Positions 9,595-24,255 are shown, counted from the first letter of the stretch. The stretch: DNA of 64,000 nucleotides from Gammaproteobacteria bacterium (GCA_035279405.1 DATEHU010000026.1:124001-188000); one strand, 5' to 3'. The notes: generated from the sequence alone by a model not told the origin. A program made the numbers and translations.

Positions 9595-10791
9595 ATGTTG
9601 CGAATTGGAATGATTGCAGGCGAAAGTTCCGGCGACCAGTTGGGGGCCGGGCTGATGCGCGCCATCCGTGCGCGCGTGCCGGATGCCGAATTCGAGGGCG
9701 CCGCGGGCCCGGCGATGATCGCGGCCGGTTGCCGGCCCCTGGTACACGCCGAGACGCTTGCGGTCATGGGCATCACCGAAGTGCTGGCGCACCTGCCGCG
9801 TTTGATGCGGCTGCGCCGGCGCCTGTACAAACATTTCCTGCAACACCGTCCCGATGTGCTCATCGGCATCGACATGCCGGATTTTAATCTCGGTCTCGAA
9901 TCCAGGTTGCGCAAGGCCGGAATCCGCACCGTACATTACGTCAGCCCTTCGATCTGGGCCTGGCGCGCACGCCGTGTATTCAAGGTCGGCAAGGCCGCGG
10001 AGCTGGTGCTCACGCTGTTGCCATTTGAACAGCCGCTGTACGCGCAACATGGATTTCATGCCGTGTACGTCGGCCACCCGCTTGCGGATCGCGCGCCGCG
10101 CAGTCTGGACCGCGGCGCGTTGCGTCGCGGCCTGCATCTGCCGGTCGAGGATGCGCTGGTGGCCTTGTTGCCCGGCAGCCGTTTCACCGAGGTGGAACGC
10201 CTGCTGCCGGTGTTCCTGGAAACCGCGCAGTGGCTGGCGAACCACCTGCCGCAGCTAAGATTCGCCATGCCCGCCGCATCGCCGGCGCTCAGCCGCCATA
10301 TCAAGAATCAGGTGCGCATGCTGGTGCCCGATCTTCCGGTCACCGTGATCGAGGGGCATGCGCAGGAGATTCTGGGAGCGGCCAATGCCGCACTCATTGC
10401 CTCCGGCACCGCCACCCTGGAAGCCATGTTGTGGCGCTGCCCGATGGTGGTCGCCTACCGCCTGTCCGCCGGCAGCTACGCGCTGGTCAAGGGCCTGGGA
10501 CTGTTGCGAGTGCCGCATGTGGCCTTGCCGAATCTGCTGGCGGGCCGGGAGGTGGTACCGGAATTTCTGCAATACCGGGCGCTGCCGCTCAATCTCGGCA
10601 ATGCCATACTGCGCCTGCTGCAGGATGCGCGTGCGCGCGATGCCCAATTACAGAGTTTTGCCGAGCTGGAACGGGGCTTGCGCTTGGGCGCGAACGAGCG
10701 TGCCGCCGCCGCGGTTCTCGCTCTGCTGCAACGACCGGCGGCGACGCCGCAGGCGCGCACGCGGTCGCGCGCCGATGGTGCGATCTCATGA
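9595..10791 (+). CDS. lpxB: Lipid-A-disaccharide synthase
   Basis: GT19 glycosyltransferase that joins lipid X to UDP-2,3-diacyl-GlcN, giving the lipid A disaccharide at the inner membrane. 398 residues. The N-terminal block [17 protein letters not shown] (4-20), [22 protein letters not shown] and the C-terminal [10 protein letters not shown] nucleotide-binding block are all present. ATG 9595 was chosen because upstream in-frame codons extend into lpxA with no family match. The stop overlaps rnhB by ATGA. Confidence 0.96.
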   Translation: MLRIGMIAGESSGDQLGAGLMRAIRARVPDAEFEGAAGPAMIAAGCRPLVHAETLAVMGITEVLAHLPRLMRLRRRLYKHFLQHRPDVLIGIDMPDFNLGLESRLRKAGIRTVHYVSPSIWAWRARRVFKVGKAAELVLTLLPFEQPLYAQHGFHAVYVGHPLADRAPRSLDRGALRRGLHLPVEDALVALLPGSRFTEVERLLPVFLETAQWLANHLPQLRFAMPAASPALSRHIKNQVRMLVPDLPVTVIEGHAQEILGAANAALIASGTATLEAMLWRCPMVVAYRLSAGSYALVKGLGLLRVPHVALPNLLAGREVVPEFLQYRALPLNLGNAILRLLQDARARDAQLQSFAELERGLRLGANERAAAAVLALLQRPAATPQARTRSRADGAIS

Positions 10792-11372
10792 CACAGGCAC
10801 ACAGCCATATTCTGGTCGCCGGCGTGGACGAGGCCGGACGCGGGCCGCTTGCCGGTCCGGTGGCCGCCGCCGCGGTGATTCTGCGCGCCGCAGTGCCGAT
10901 AGCGGGATTGCGCGATTCCAAACAACTCACGGCCGCGCGCCGCGAAACGCTTGCGGCTGAAATTCGCGCGCTGGCCGTGGCCTGGGCAGTGGGTTGGGCG
11001 GATGCCGCGGAGATCGATCGCATCAACATCCTGCAGGCCTCGCTGCTGGCGATGCAGCGCGCGGTGATGGCATTGGCGGTGACGCCGCAGCGCGTGCTGG
11101 TGGACGGCAATGTGTGCCCACGCCTGGACTGCCCGACAGAGGCGCGCGTGCAGGGCGATTGCAGCGTAGCCGCGATCAGTGCCGCGTCGATTCTTGCCAA
11201 GGTTGAACGCGACGCGCTCATGTGCCGCATGGATGCGGAATTTCCGCATTATGGTTTTGCGCTGCACAAGGGTTATCCGACGCCGGCACACCTGCGGGCG
11301 CTCGCAAGTCACGGACCCTGCAGCATCCACCGCCTTTCATTCGCGCCGGTGCGGCGCGTCCTGGAGCACTGA
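10788..11372 (+). CDS. rnhB: Ribonuclease HII
   Basis: Removes RNA from RNA-DNA hybrids and single ribonucleotides left in DNA. 194 residues. Catalytic acids Asp14 and Glu15 ([13 protein letters not shown]), Asp106 (VDGN) and Asp142 (LAKVERD) are in place; the KGYPTPAH motif is near the C-terminus. Start ATG 10788 overlaps the lpxB stop by 4 bp. dnaE starts one base after the stop, pairing the ribonucleotide repair enzyme with the replicative polymerase, as in many gammaproteobacteria. Confidence 0.96.
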   Translation: MTQAHSHILVAGVDEAGRGPLAGPVAAAAVILRAAVPIAGLRDSKQLTAARRETLAAEIRALAVAWAVGWADAAEIDRINILQASLLAMQRAVMALAVTPQRVLVDGNVCPRLDCPTEARVQGDCSVAAISAASILAKVERDALMCRMDAEFPHYGFALHKGYPTPAHLRALASHGPCSIHRLSFAPVRRVLEH

Positions 11373-11373
11373 G

Positions 11374-14300
11374 ATGAGTGCGGCTCCGGGTTTCGTGCAC
11401 CTGCGCCTGCACAGCGAGTATTCGCTGGCCGACAGCGTGATCCGCATTCCCGAATTGGTAGAGGCCGTGGCGGCGGCGGACATGCCGGCCGTGGCGCTCA
11501 CCGATCAGGGCAATGTGTTTGCACTCGTGAAGTTTTTCCGCGCGGCGGAAGCCGCCGGCATCAAGCCGCTGATCGGCGCGGATTTGCGCCTGCGCGACAC
11601 CGAGGCGGACAGCAGCAGCCGGTTTACGCTGTTGTGCTGCGATGCACGCGGCTATCGCAATCTGTCGCAGCTGATTACGCGCAGCTATCTCGAGGGTCAG
11701 CAACGCGGCCAACCGGTGCTGGAGCGCGCCTGGCTGGCGGAACACTGTACCGGATTGATCGCCCTGTCCGGCGCGCGTGAGGGCGAGATCGGCCGCGCGT
11801 TGCTCGCCGGCCGCGACGCCCAGGCGCAGTCGCTGCTTGAGGAATGGGCGCGGTGGTTTCCGCAGCGCTTTTATCTGGAACTCCAGCGCACCGGGCGTGA
11901 AGGCGAGGAGGAATATCTGCGCACGGCGGTGGCCCTGGCGGCACGCAGCGGCTTGCCGGTGGCGGCCACCAACGACGTGCGTTTCCTGCAGGCCGCGGAC
12001 TTCGGTGCGCACGAGGCGCGCGTCTGCATCCAGGAGGGCTACACGCTCAACGATGTGCGGCGGCCGCGGCGTTACAGCGAACAGCAGTACCTGCGCAGCA
12101 CGGCGGAAATGCAGCAGCGCTTCGCGGATCTGCCGGAAGCCCTGGAAAACAGCGTCGAGATCGCGCGCCGCTGCAATTTCAGCCTGGAGGCGGGGAAAAA
12201 TTTCCTGCCGGCCTATCCGGTGCCGTCCGGCATGGATATCGGGAGCTTTCTGCGTGCCGAGGCCGAGCGCGGGCTCGCGCGGCGGCTGCATGCCGTGGCC
12301 GCGGTTGAGGACAGCGCACACATGCAGCCTTACCGCGAACGTCTGGCGAGCGAAGTCGACGTGATTCTGCGCATGGGATTTGCCGGCTACTTCCTGATCG
12401 TGGCGGATTTTATCCGCTGGGCGCGCGAGCACGGCGTGCCCGTGGGTCCGGGCCGAGGCTCGGGAGCGGGCTCGCTGGTGGCGTACGCGCTCGGCATCAC
12501 CGATCTCGATCCGTTGCAGCACCATTTGCTGTTCGAGCGTTTCCTCAATCCCGAACGCGTCTCCATGCCGGACTTCGACGTGGACTTCTGCATGCAGGGG
12601 CGTGATCGCGTGATTGACTACGTGGCCGGGCGCTACGGCCAGGGTCATGTGGCGCAGATCATCACCTTCGGCAGCATGGCTGCACGCGCGGTTGTGCGCG
12701 ACGTCGGTCGGGTGCTGGGGCACAACTACGGCTACGCGGACCAGATTGCCAAGCTCATTCCCTTCGAGCTGGAAATGACGCTCGACAAGGCGCTGGCCCA
12801 GGAACCGGAGTTGCGCAAGCGCTATCAGGAAGACGACGAGGTGCGCCAGCTGATTGATCTGGCGAAATCCCTCGAAGGCCTGGCGCGCAATGCCGGCAAG
12901 CATGCCGGCGGCGTGGTGATTGCGCCCGCGGAGCTCACCGATTTCATGCCGCTGTACTGCGAAGCCGGTGGCAGCCACCCGGTCACGCAGTTCGACAAGG
13001 ATGACGTGGAGGCCGTGGGTCTGGTGAAATTCGATTTTCTCGGCCTGCGCACGCTCACCATCATCGACTGGGCGGTGAAGAGCATCAACGCGCGCCGTAC
13101 GGACAAGGATGAACCGCCGCTCGACATCGCCACCCTGCCGCTCGACGACCCGGAAGTCTTCAAGCTGTTCCGCGCGGCACGCACGGTCGCGGTATTCCAA
13201 TTTGAAGGCGGCGGCATGCAGCGTCTGCTGAAAGACGCGCACCCCGACCGCTTCGAAGACCTGATCGCACTCAACGCCTTGTTCCGTCCCGGCCCCATGG
13301 AGCTGATTCCCAATTACGTGGCGCGCAAGCGCGGGCGCGAACCCGTCGTCTATCCGGACGCGCGCGTCGAGCCGATCCTGAAGGAGACCTACGGCATCAT
13401 GGTCTATCAGGAACAGGTCATGCAGATGGCGCAAATCATCGGCGGCTACACGCTGGGTGGCGCCGATCTGCTGCGCCGTGCCATGGGCAAGAAAAAGCCC
13501 GAAGAGATGGCGCAACAGCGCACGATTTTCCGCGAAGGCGCCGCTCGAAACGGGCTGGCCGCTCACAAGGCCGACCGGATTTTCGACCTCATGGAGAAAT
13601 TCGCGGGCTACGGTTTCAACAAGTCGCACGCCGTGGCCTATTCCCTGGTGGCGTATCAGACCGCCTGGCTCAAGGCGCACTATCCGGCGGAATTCATGGC
13701 GGCGGTGTTGTCCTCCGACATGGATCACACCGACAAGGTGGTCGGTCTAATCGATGAATGCCGCAAGCTGGAGCTCGAAATCCGGCCGCCGGACATCAAT
13801 CGTTCCGAGTACCTGTTCACGGTGGTCGATGCACGCAGCATCAGTTATGGTCTGGGCGCCATCAAGGGCGTGGGGCTGGCGGCCATCGAAGGCGTGCTCG
13901 CCGAGCGCCGCGCACACGGCGCTTACCGCAATCTCGAGGATTTCTGTCGCCGCATCGATCTGCAGAAAGCCAATCGCCGCGTGCTCGAGGCGCTGATTCG
14001 TGCCGGCGCCCTGGATACCTTCGGCATCAATCGCGCCACACTCATGGCGCGTCTGCCGCAGGCACTGGCGGCGGCGGATCAGGGCAGCCGTGCGCAGGAC
14101 GCCGGGCAGGTGGATCTCTTCGGTCTGGCCGGCGCGGCGGCGCGCATGCCGGCGCAGCCATCGGCCCGCGAGCTGCCCGACTGGGAGGAGGACGAACGCC
14201 TGCGCGGTGAGCGCGAAACCCTGGGGCTGTATCTCACCGGTCATCCGGTAACACGCTATGCCGCGGATCTGCAGCATGTGGTGAGCGCGCCCCTGGCGGA

Positions 14301-14886
14301 GCTTGCGGATGCCGCGCCGCCCGCCGGCGATCGCGGCCAGGTGTTCGCGAGCGCGCGTAACGTGACCGTGGCCGGACTGGTGGTGGAGATGCGCCGCCGC
14401 GGCGGCCGCGTCAACCTGACGCTGGATGACCGCAGCGGCCGGCTCGAACTCACCTTGTTCGAGGAGGTGTTCAATCGCTTCCGTACCCTGGCGGTCAAGG
14501 ACCGGGTGGTGGTGGTGGAAGGGCGGCTCACCTTCGACGAGTTCAGCGACGCCTGGCGCGTCACCGTCAAAAACATGTATGGGGTGGACGAATTGCGCGA
14601 GCGTTACGTGCGCCGCCTGGATGTGGACTGGACGGAGCAGGCCGGAGCGGATTTCCCCGGGCGCCTGCAGGATGCACTCAAACCGTATCTGGGGGGGCGT
14701 TGCGCGGTGTGGGTATGCTATGCGGAGGCACAGGCCAGCGTGCCGGTTTTCCTGGGCGACGCCTGGCGGGTGCATCCGGCCGAGATGCTGGTGCGCCGGC
14801 TGCAGGCGTGGCTGGGCGCCGACAAAGTCCGGTTGCATTACGGCGCCCGCCCCATGGAACCAGCCGGTGAGCGGGCCAGTGCCTGA
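11374..14886 (+). CDS. dnaE: DNA polymerase III alpha subunit
   Basis: Replicative polymerase catalytic subunit. 1170 residues, close to the E. coli length. Domains in order: PHP domain (FVHLRLHSEYSLADS from residue 6 to about 275), the polymerase palm, fingers and thumb with catalytic aspartates in PDFDVDF (400-406), tandem HhH, an OB-fold (about 990-1070) and a C-terminal tau/beta-binding tail. ATG 11374 follows the rnhB stop by one base; the long upstream in-frame extension into rnhB is spurious. A 114-bp gap follows before accA. Confidence 0.98.
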   Translation: MSAAPGFVHLRLHSEYSLADSVIRIPELVEAVAAADMPAVALTDQGNVFALVKFFRAAEAAGIKPLIGADLRLRDTEADSSSRFTLLCCDARGYRNLSQLITRSYLEGQQRGQPVLERAWLAEHCTGLIALSGAREGEIGRALLAGRDAQAQSLLEEWARWFPQRFYLELQRTGREGEEEYLRTAVALAARSGLPVAATNDVRFLQAADFGAHEARVCIQEGYTLNDVRRPRRYSEQQYLRSTAEMQQRFADLPEALENSVEIARRCNFSLEAGKNFLPAYPVPSGMDIGSFLRAEAERGLARRLHAVAAVEDSAHMQPYRERLASEVDVILRMGFAGYFLIVADFIRWAREHGVPVGPGRGSGAGSLVAYALGITDLDPLQHHLLFERFLNPERVSMPDFDVDFCMQGRDRVIDYVAGRYGQGHVAQIITFGSMAARAVVRDVGRVLGHNYGYADQIAKLIPFELEMTLDKALAQEPELRKRYQEDDEVRQLIDLAKSLEGLARNAGKHAGGVVIAPAELTDFMPLYCEAGGSHPVTQFDKDDVEAVGLVKFDFLGLRTLTIIDWAVKSINARRTDKDEPPLDIATLPLDDPEVFKLFRAARTVAVFQFEGGGMQRLLKDAHPDRFEDLIALNALFRPGPMELIPNYVARKRGREPVVYPDARVEPILKETYGIMVYQEQVMQMAQIIGGYTLGGADLLRRAMGKKKPEEMAQQRTIFREGAARNGLAAHKADRIFDLMEKFAGYGFNKSHAVAYSLVAYQTAWLKAHYPAEFMAAVLSSDMDHTDKVVGLIDECRKLELEIRPPDINRSEYLFTVVDARSISYGLGAIKGVGLAAIEGVLAERRAHGAYRNLEDFCRRIDLQKANRRVLEALIRAGALDTFGINRATLMARLPQALAAADQGSRAQDAGQVDLFGLAGAAARMPAQPSARELPDWEEDERLRGERETLGLYLTGHPVTRYAADLQHVVSAPLAELADAAPPAGDRGQVFASARNVTVAGLVVEMRRRGGRVNLTLDDRSGRLELTLFEEVFNRFRTLAVKDRVVVVEGRLTFDEFSDAWRVTVKNMYGVDELRERYVRRLDVDWTEQAGADFPGRLQDALKPYLGGRCAVWVCYAEAQASVPVFLGDAWRVHPAEMLVRRLQAWLGADKVRLHYGARPMEPAGERASA

Positions 14887-15000
14887 GCGTCCCGGGTGCG
14901 CCGACCGTGGACCGGAGCCCGGACTCTGTGCATCCGGGGGGTTGCCCGCCGCCAGGCCAGCCGGTAACGTTTGCCCTTCCTGAGAGGTCCGGCCGCCGCG

Positions 15001-15957
15001 ATGAAATTCAGTTTCCTTGAATTCGAACAGCCGATTGCCGAGCTCGAAGCCAAGATCGAGGAATTGCGCTTCGTGGGCGACGAATCCGCGGTCAGCATCA
15101 CCGACGAAATCGAGCGCCTGCAGGCCAAGAGCCGCATGCTCACCGAGACCATCTTCTCGAACCTCAGCGCCTGGCAGGTCGCGCAACTCGCGCGCCACCC
15201 GCTGCGGCCCTACACGCTGGATTACATCGGGCGCATCTTCACCGACTTCGAAGAACTGCACGGCGATCGCGCCTTCGGCGACGATGCGGCGATGGTCGCG
15301 GGTGTCGCGCGTCTCGACGGCCGGCCGGTGATGATCATCGGCGAGCAGAAAGGCCGCGATACCAAGGAGAAAGTGCGGCGCAATTTCGGCATGCCGCGTC
15401 CCGAGGGTTATCGCAAGGCTTTGCGCATCATGAAGCTCGCGGAGCGCATGCGCCTGCCGCTCATGACCTTTATCGATACGCCCGGCGCCTACCCGGGCGT
15501 GGGCGCCGAGGAACGCGGCCAGTCCGAGGCCATCGCCCGCAACCTGTTCGAGATGTCCGAGCTGCGCGTGCCGATCATCGCCACCGTGATCGGCGAAGGC
15601 GGTTCCGGCGGCGCGCTCGCGATTGGCGTGGGCGATCGCGTGCTGATGCTGCAATACAGCATTTACTCGGTGATTTCACCCGAGGGTTGCGCCTCGATCC
15701 TGTGGAAGAGCGCGGACAAGGCCAGCGACGCCGCCGAGGCCATGGGCATCACCGCCGAACGCCTCAAGAACCTCGGGCTGATTGATGCGGTGCTCAAGGA
15801 ACCGCTGGGCGGCGCGCACCGCAATGTGGATGCCATGGCCACCGCCGTCAAGAAAGCGCTGGTGGACAATCTCAGCCGTCTGGAGCACGTGTCCATGGAT
15901 GAGCTGCTGGAGATGCGTTACAAGCGCTTCACCTCCTTTGGCACGTTCAAGGAGTGA
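15001..15957 (+). CDS. accA: Acetyl-CoA carboxylase carboxyltransferase subunit alpha
   Basis: With AccD forms the carboxyltransferase that makes malonyl-CoA, the first committed step of fatty acid synthesis. 318 residues, near the E. coli length. The start [20 protein letters not shown] is the typical N-terminal helix. [19 protein letters not shown] and the oxyanion-hole region [12 protein letters not shown] are intact. An in-frame TTG at 14971 would add ten atypical residues; ATG 15001 is preferred. dnaE-accA-tilS order is common in this class. Confidence 0.97.
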   Translation: MKFSFLEFEQPIAELEAKIEELRFVGDESAVSITDEIERLQAKSRMLTETIFSNLSAWQVAQLARHPLRPYTLDYIGRIFTDFEELHGDRAFGDDAAMVAGVARLDGRPVMIIGEQKGRDTKEKVRRNFGMPRPEGYRKALRIMKLAERMRLPLMTFIDTPGAYPGVGAEERGQSEAIARNLFEMSELRVPIIATVIGEGGSGGALAIGVGDRVLMLQYSIYSVISPEGCASILWKSADKASDAAEAMGITAERLKNLGLIDAVLKEPLGGAHRNVDAMATAVKKALVDNLSRLEHVSMDELLEMRYKRFTSFGTFKE

Positions 15958-15978
15958 CGCTGCATTCGTCCGGGCGCC

Positions 15979-17319
15979 GTGAACTTCGATGCCGACAAAT
16001 TGCTGAATACACTGCGCGGCCTTCCGGCCGCGCAGCGCTATTGGGTGGCCTACAGCGGCGGACTGGATTCCAGCGTGCTGCTGCATGCGCTGGCGCAGTG
16101 CCGTACCGAACTTGGCGGCGAACTGCGCGCGGTGCACGTGAATCATCACCTCCAGCCGCAGTCAGATGCCTGGCAGGCGCACTGTGCGCGCGTGTGCACG
16201 CAGCTCAGCGTGCCGCTCGAGTGCCGCGACGTCAGCGTGGCCCCGGCCAGGGGCGAAAGTCTCGAAGCCGTGGCGCGTGCGCAACGTTACGCGGCTTACC
16301 GCAAATTGCTGCGTGCGGGAGACCTGCTGCTGCTCGCACATCATCAAGACGATCAACTCGAGACGTTTCTGCTGCAGGCGCTGCGCGGTGCCGGCCTGCG
16401 CGGATTGGCGGCCATGCGTGCGCGTGCCAAATGCGGCACCGGAAAATTGGCGCGGCCGCTGCTCGGGTTCACACGCGCGGAATTGCGCGCCTGGGCGGAG
16501 CTGCAACGCTTGGAGTGGCTGGAGGATCCCAGCAACGCCGACACGCGCTTTGCGCGCAATTACCTGCGCCATGAAATCCTGCCGCGGCTGAAAGCTCGCT
16601 GGCCGGCGGCCGCGGCGACCGTGAGCCGCAGTGCGCGGCATTGCGGCGAGGCCGTGGAATTGCTCGCCGCCGTAGCGGCGGAGGACTGGCAGCGGTGCGC
16701 CGACAGCGAGGGGTGGTCGCTGGCGGTAGCGGCGCTGCGCAAGCTGGGCGTGGCGCGCGCCGGGAATCTGCTGCGTTTCTGGTTCGCCAGGCTGGAATTG
16801 CCGGCACCGCCTGCCCACAAACTCGAGCAGGTGTTTACTGAAGTGCTGGCGGCCGGCGCGGATCGCAATCCGCGCGTGAACTGGGAGGGCGCGGAATTGC
16901 GCCGTTTCCGCGCGCGTCTGTATGCCATGGCGCCGCTGCCGGAGGCGCCGGCAGAGGAACTGCGTCTGCATCCGGGGATTGCGCTGGACCTCGGTGCTGG
17001 CTTGGGCAGCCTGTCTCTGCAGACGATGGACGGCGAGGGTCTGCGTGCGGCATTGTGCCCCGCGGAGGGCTTGCGTATCCGGTTTCGCAGCGGCGGCGAG
17101 ATTTGCCGGCCGGCCGGTCGCGCGCATCGCCGGCCATTGAAGAAATGGCTGCAGGAATTCGCGGTATTGCCCTGGATGCGCGAGCGCCTGCCGCTGATTT
17201 ATGCCGGCGACGAACTCGCGGCCGTGGCCGGCCTGTTCGTGTGTGCCCGGTTTGCCGCCGGCAAAGCTGAGCCCGGACTGCGCATTCAGTGGCATGCGCA
17301 TCCGCCGTTGCAAGCGTAG
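15979..17319 (+). CDS. tilS: tRNA(Ile)-lysidine synthetase
   Basis: ATP-dependent conversion of C34 to lysidine in the CAU anticodon of tRNA-Ile2, essential for AUA decoding. 446 residues. The PP-loop SGGLDS is at 26-31, followed by AVHVNHHLQPQSDAW and the AHHQDDQLETFLLQALRGAG block. The C-terminal substrate-binding domains are the variable TilS type, with RPAGRAHRRPLKKWLQE recognisable. GTG start 21 bp after accA. A 111-bp gap then separates it from pyrG. Confidence 0.94.
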   Translation: MNFDADKLLNTLRGLPAAQRYWVAYSGGLDSSVLLHALAQCRTELGGELRAVHVNHHLQPQSDAWQAHCARVCTQLSVPLECRDVSVAPARGESLEAVARAQRYAAYRKLLRAGDLLLLAHHQDDQLETFLLQALRGAGLRGLAAMRARAKCGTGKLARPLLGFTRAELRAWAELQRLEWLEDPSNADTRFARNYLRHEILPRLKARWPAAAATVSRSARHCGEAVELLAAVAAEDWQRCADSEGWSLAVAALRKLGVARAGNLLRFWFARLELPAPPAHKLEQVFTEVLAAGADRNPRVNWEGAELRRFRARLYAMAPLPEAPAEELRLHPGIALDLGAGLGSLSLQTMDGEGLRAALCPAEGLRIRFRSGGEICRPAGRAHRRPLKKWLQEFAVLPWMRERLPLIYAGDELAAVAGLFVCARFAAGKAEPGLRIQWHAHPPLQA

Positions 17320-19910
<2,591 letters not shown>

Positions 19911-19932
19911 GCTAGGGGCTAAAGGAACCGCG

Positions 19933-20463
19933 ATGGAACCCAGATTGCTTGCGAAGATTTTGCTCAGGCTGTTGGCGATCTATTTAGTAGTCCGCGGAAT
20001 TATGTTTTTGCCGAATTTGTATATTGTACGTTCAGCGGCGCAATTTCATTCGGATAGCTTGAATCCATATCTTTGGTCTGTGATCACAGTGCTTGCTCCC
20101 ATCGTTGCCGGAATCATACTTTGGGCGCTATCACCGTTTATTGCTTCCTGGCTCGTGGGAGCTAATGACCGAAAGTTGAATGTATCCATGATGTCTAGCG
20201 ACAACATTCAGGAGATTGTCGTTGGCTTGGCTGGTCTGATCATTGTGATTTTGGCAATCCCAGAGGTTGTCAATTGGCTAATACATTTGTTTACGCGCTC
20301 GTTCTTTAACGGCCAACACCGTGTATTTGATATGGATGAATTGGCATGGTTGATTGCGTCGGCATTGCAGCTGCTTCTTGGTTTGTGGTTGTTTTTTGGA
20401 GTTCGGTTTTGGGTAAGGTTATTTCGGAAAGCGCGCGAGTTTGGCTTGAGCAAGCCTCTGTGA
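19933..20463 (+). CDS. Uncharacterised four-helix membrane protein inserted between kdsA and eno
   Basis: I do not recognise this family. The 176-residue product has about four hydrophobic segments: residues 9-28, about 47-67, about 92-112 and about 138-158. A polar stretch between helices 2 and 3 contains NDRKLNVSMMSSDNI. Arg/Lys-rich ends suggest an inner-membrane protein. AAAGGA lies six bases before ATG 19933, a clear ribosome site. The coding sequence is visibly AT-richer and uses AT-ending codons (ttg, att, gaa, tta) far more than kdsA and eno on either side, suggesting recent acquisition. It is codirectional with both neighbours and sits in the kdsA-eno gap. Confidence 0.75.
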   Translation: MEPRLLAKILLRLLAIYLVVRGIMFLPNLYIVRSAAQFHSDSLNPYLWSVITVLAPIVAGIILWALSPFIASWLVGANDRKLNVSMMSSDNIQEIVVGLAGLIIVILAIPEVVNWLIHLFTRSFFNGQHRVFDMDELAWLIASALQLLLGLWLFFGVRFWVRLFRKAREFGLSKPL

Positions 20464-22109
<1,646 letters not shown>

Positions 22110-22113
22110 GCGC

Positions 22114-22821
22114 ATGTCGTCCGGGCCGAGATTCTGGGCCGTCGTTCCCGCCGCGGGCCGCGGGACGCGCATGGGCGGCGGAGTTCCCAAGCAGTATCTG
22201 CCGCTCGCCGGACGCACGGTTATCGAGCACACGCTGGAGTGTTTGCTGGCACAGGCGCGCATTGCCGTAGTCACCGTGGCCGTGGCCGACGATGATGTTT
22301 ACGCTAGGCGCTACCTGGCGCGCGGCTGGAGCAAGCCGGTGAAGCTGGTACCGGGCGGTGCGCAACGCGCGCACTCGGTGCTCAACGCCCTGCACAGCTT
22401 GCAGGACGAGTTGCATGCAGACGACTGGGTGCTGGTACACGATGCGGTGCGCCCGTGCTTGCATGCCGAAGATCTGGATAAGCTGATGCGCACACTCGAA
22501 TCAGCGGACGTTGGCGGCATCCTGGCAGCGCCACTCGCCGATACCGTGAAGCAAGTCGCGGAAGACGGCACCATTCAGGCAACGCCGGACCGGCAGAAGC
22601 TGTGGCGGGCATTTACTCCGCAGATGTTCCGCTACGGCTTGTTGCAATCCGCACTGCAGACTGCGTTGGATTCAGGCCGGGTGCCGACCGACGAAGCCGC
22701 GGCCATGGAAACCGCGCATCCCGGGCAGGTCCGCGTGGTCGAGGGGCGCAGCGATAACATCAAGATCACGCGACCCGCAGACGTGATCCTCGCGGAGGCT
22801 ATTTTGGGAGCACGTGCATGA
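22114..22821 (+). CDS. ispD: 2-C-methyl-D-erythritol 4-phosphate cytidylyltransferase
   Basis: Third MEP-pathway enzyme, making CDP-ME from MEP and CTP. 235 residues, a Rossmann-like nucleotidyltransferase. The CTP-binding start [20 protein letters not shown] is intact, as are VHDAVRPC and the C-terminal [19 protein letters not shown]. Its stop overlaps ispF by ATGA; the two proteins are fused in some bacteria but separate here. Confidence 0.96.
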   Translation: MSSGPRFWAVVPAAGRGTRMGGGVPKQYLPLAGRTVIEHTLECLLAQARIAVVTVAVADDDVYARRYLARGWSKPVKLVPGGAQRAHSVLNALHSLQDELHADDWVLVHDAVRPCLHAEDLDKLMRTLESADVGGILAAPLADTVKQVAEDGTIQATPDRQKLWRAFTPQMFRYGLLQSALQTALDSGRVPTDEAAAMETAHPGQVRVVEGRSDNIKITRPADVILAEAILGARA

Positions 22822-23294
22822 GAATCGGACAGGGTTTTGATGTGCATGCCTTCGGACCCGGGACCGGATTTGTTCTGGGCGGCGTGCACATTCCGCACAT
22901 ACAAGGCATCAAGGCGCATTCCGACGGCGATGTGCTGCTGCACGCGTTGTGCAATGCGCTGTTGGGTGCGGCGGCGCTCGGCGATATCGGCCGGCATTTT
23001 CCCGACACTGACGCACGCTACAAGGGCGCTGACAGTCGCAAGCTGCTGGCACAGGTAATAAGACTTCTGGCAGGGCGTGGACTGAAGCCCGTGCAAGTGG
23101 ATTCCACCATCATCGTCCAGTCACCGAAAATGGCGCCCCACATTCCCGCCATGTGTGCCAATCTGGCCTCGGATCTGAAACTGTCGCACGATCGCGTGAA
23201 CGTCAAGGCCACCACTACCGAGGGCTTGGGTTACATTGGCCGCGGTGAGGGTATTGCCGTGCAGGCGGTGGTGTTGGTGGATGTGGATAGCTAG
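22818..23294 (+). CDS. ispF: 2-C-methyl-D-erythritol 2,4-cyclodiphosphate synthase
   Basis: Fifth MEP-pathway step, cyclising CDP-ME-2-phosphate. 158 residues. Zinc ligands Asp8, His10 (GQGFDVH) and His42 are present, with [23 protein letters not shown] and the C-terminal [18 protein letters not shown]. The TAG stop (23292-23294) lies in a CTAGAAC sequence that appears to be the outer end of a small inverted-repeat element, see 23291-23470. Confidence 0.96.
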   Translation: MRIGQGFDVHAFGPGTGFVLGGVHIPHIQGIKAHSDGDVLLHALCNALLGAAALGDIGRHFPDTDARYKGADSRKLLAQVIRLLAGRGLKPVQVDSTIIVQSPKMAPHIPAMCANLASDLKLSHDRVNVKATTTEGLGYIGRGEGIAVQAVVLVDVDS

Positions 23295-23470
23295 AACTTA
23301 AAATCAGATTTTCTAACCGTTCGTGTTGAGCTTAGCGGAGCGCAGCTCCGCGAAGTCGAAACGCCGGATATTGAGAAACCTGCTGTCCTTCGACTTCGTG
23401 CCTTCGGCACTACGCTCAGAACCTGCCCCGGACTTGATCCAGGAGCGAACGTATTTTGAGATCAGTATTA
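23291..23470. repeat. Small inverted-repeat (MITE-like) element, copy A
   Basis: Begins CTAGAAC at the ispF stop codon and ends near TTTTGAGATCAGTATTA (23454-23470). Inside are outward-facing CCGTTCG (23317 on) and CGAACG motifs, GTCGAA/CTTCGAC arms and a CGGAGC-gca-GCTCCG hairpin. The same ends and arms occur at 60433-60592. No ORF of its own. The left end is a good match to the second copy, the right end is degenerate, so the boundaries are approximate. Confidence 0.5.
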
Positions 23471-23487
23471 AAACGTTGGAGAATGCT

Positions 23488-24255
23488 GTGCTGACGAAAA
23501 TTGAACACGGAAACGGAATCACGGAGCTGCAGCTCGCGCATCCGCCGGCCAATGCCCTGAATCCGGCCTTGGTGCAGGCGTTGCGTCAAGCCATCACATC
23601 CGCTGCCAGAGGCGGGACACGCGCGCTGATACTGTCCGGCGCCGAAGGCATGTTTTCTGCCGGCCTGGATGTGCCGGAACTCCTGAAACTGGATGCCGCC
23701 GCCATGAGCGCGTTCTGGAGGGAATTCATCGGACTGCTGCGAACGATCGCACTGTCGCCGGTTCCCATCGCCGCCGCGCTTACGGGACATAGTCCCGCGG
23801 GCGGCGCGGTGCTCGCGATTTTTTGCGATACGCGCATCGCAGCCCAGGGCGAGTTCAAGATTGGCTTGAATGAAGTGCAGGTGGGTCTGCCCGTGCCGGC
23901 GGTCATTTATGCCGCCATGCAGCGTCTGATAGGTGCGCGCCAGGCGGAACGCCTGTGTCTGCACGGCTTGTTGATCACACCGGATGAAGCGCTGCGCATC
24001 GGATTGGTGGACCAGGTGTTGCCAATGGAACGGGTGATTGCCGCTGCGCTCGAATGGTGCCGCAGCCTGCTGGCCTTGCCGCCGCAGGCCGTGGCCGCCA
24101 CGCGCCAACTCGCGCGGGCTGACCTCGTGGAGTCATGTACAAAACTCGGCGAACGCAGTCATGAGGACCTGATGAATGTCTGGTTCAGCGCTGAAACCCA
24201 GGCCGCGATGCGCGCCATGGTAGCGCGGCTGGCTGCGCGTAAAACCTCCTCTTAA
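23488..24255 (+). CDS. Enoyl-CoA hydratase/isomerase family protein
   Basis: Crotonase-fold protein of 255 residues. Family features: LQLAHPPANALNPALVQAL near the N-terminus, the CoA-binding oxyanion segment SGAEGMFSAGLDV, and ALTGHSPAGGAVLAIFCDTRI. The usual second catalytic region reads IGLNEVQVGLPVP, so one acid is present, but substrate cannot be told. Start GTG 23488 is chosen for GGAGA at 23478-23482; the longer upstream frame runs through the repeat element and is not convincing. Stand-alone, not part of an evident beta-oxidation operon. Confidence 0.85.
   Translation: MLTKIEHGNGITELQLAHPPANALNPALVQALRQAITSAARGGTRALILSGAEGMFSAGLDVPELLKLDAAAMSAFWREFIGLLRTIALSPVPIAAALTGHSPAGGAVLAIFCDTRIAAQGEFKIGLNEVQVGLPVPAVIYAAMQRLIGARQAERLCLHGLLITPDEALRIGLVDQVLPMERVIAAALEWCRSLLALPPQAVAATRQLARADLVESCTKLGERSHEDLMNVWFSAETQAAMRAMVARLAARKTSS

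Noticed and set aside
11218-13728. 836-codon open frame on the minus strand inside dnaE
   Set aside because: It is antisense to a perfectly conserved dnaE, has the His/Arg/Gln-rich look of GC-rich shadow frames and no recognisable domain.
14887-15000. Possible small gene between dnaE and accA
   Set aside because: GC-rich spacer with no coherent frame or ribosome site apart from a ten-codon extension of accA.
23301-23313. AAAATC-A-GATTTT after ispF as a terminator
   Set aside because: The loop is a single base and the stem is AT-only; it is better explained as part of the repeat element end.
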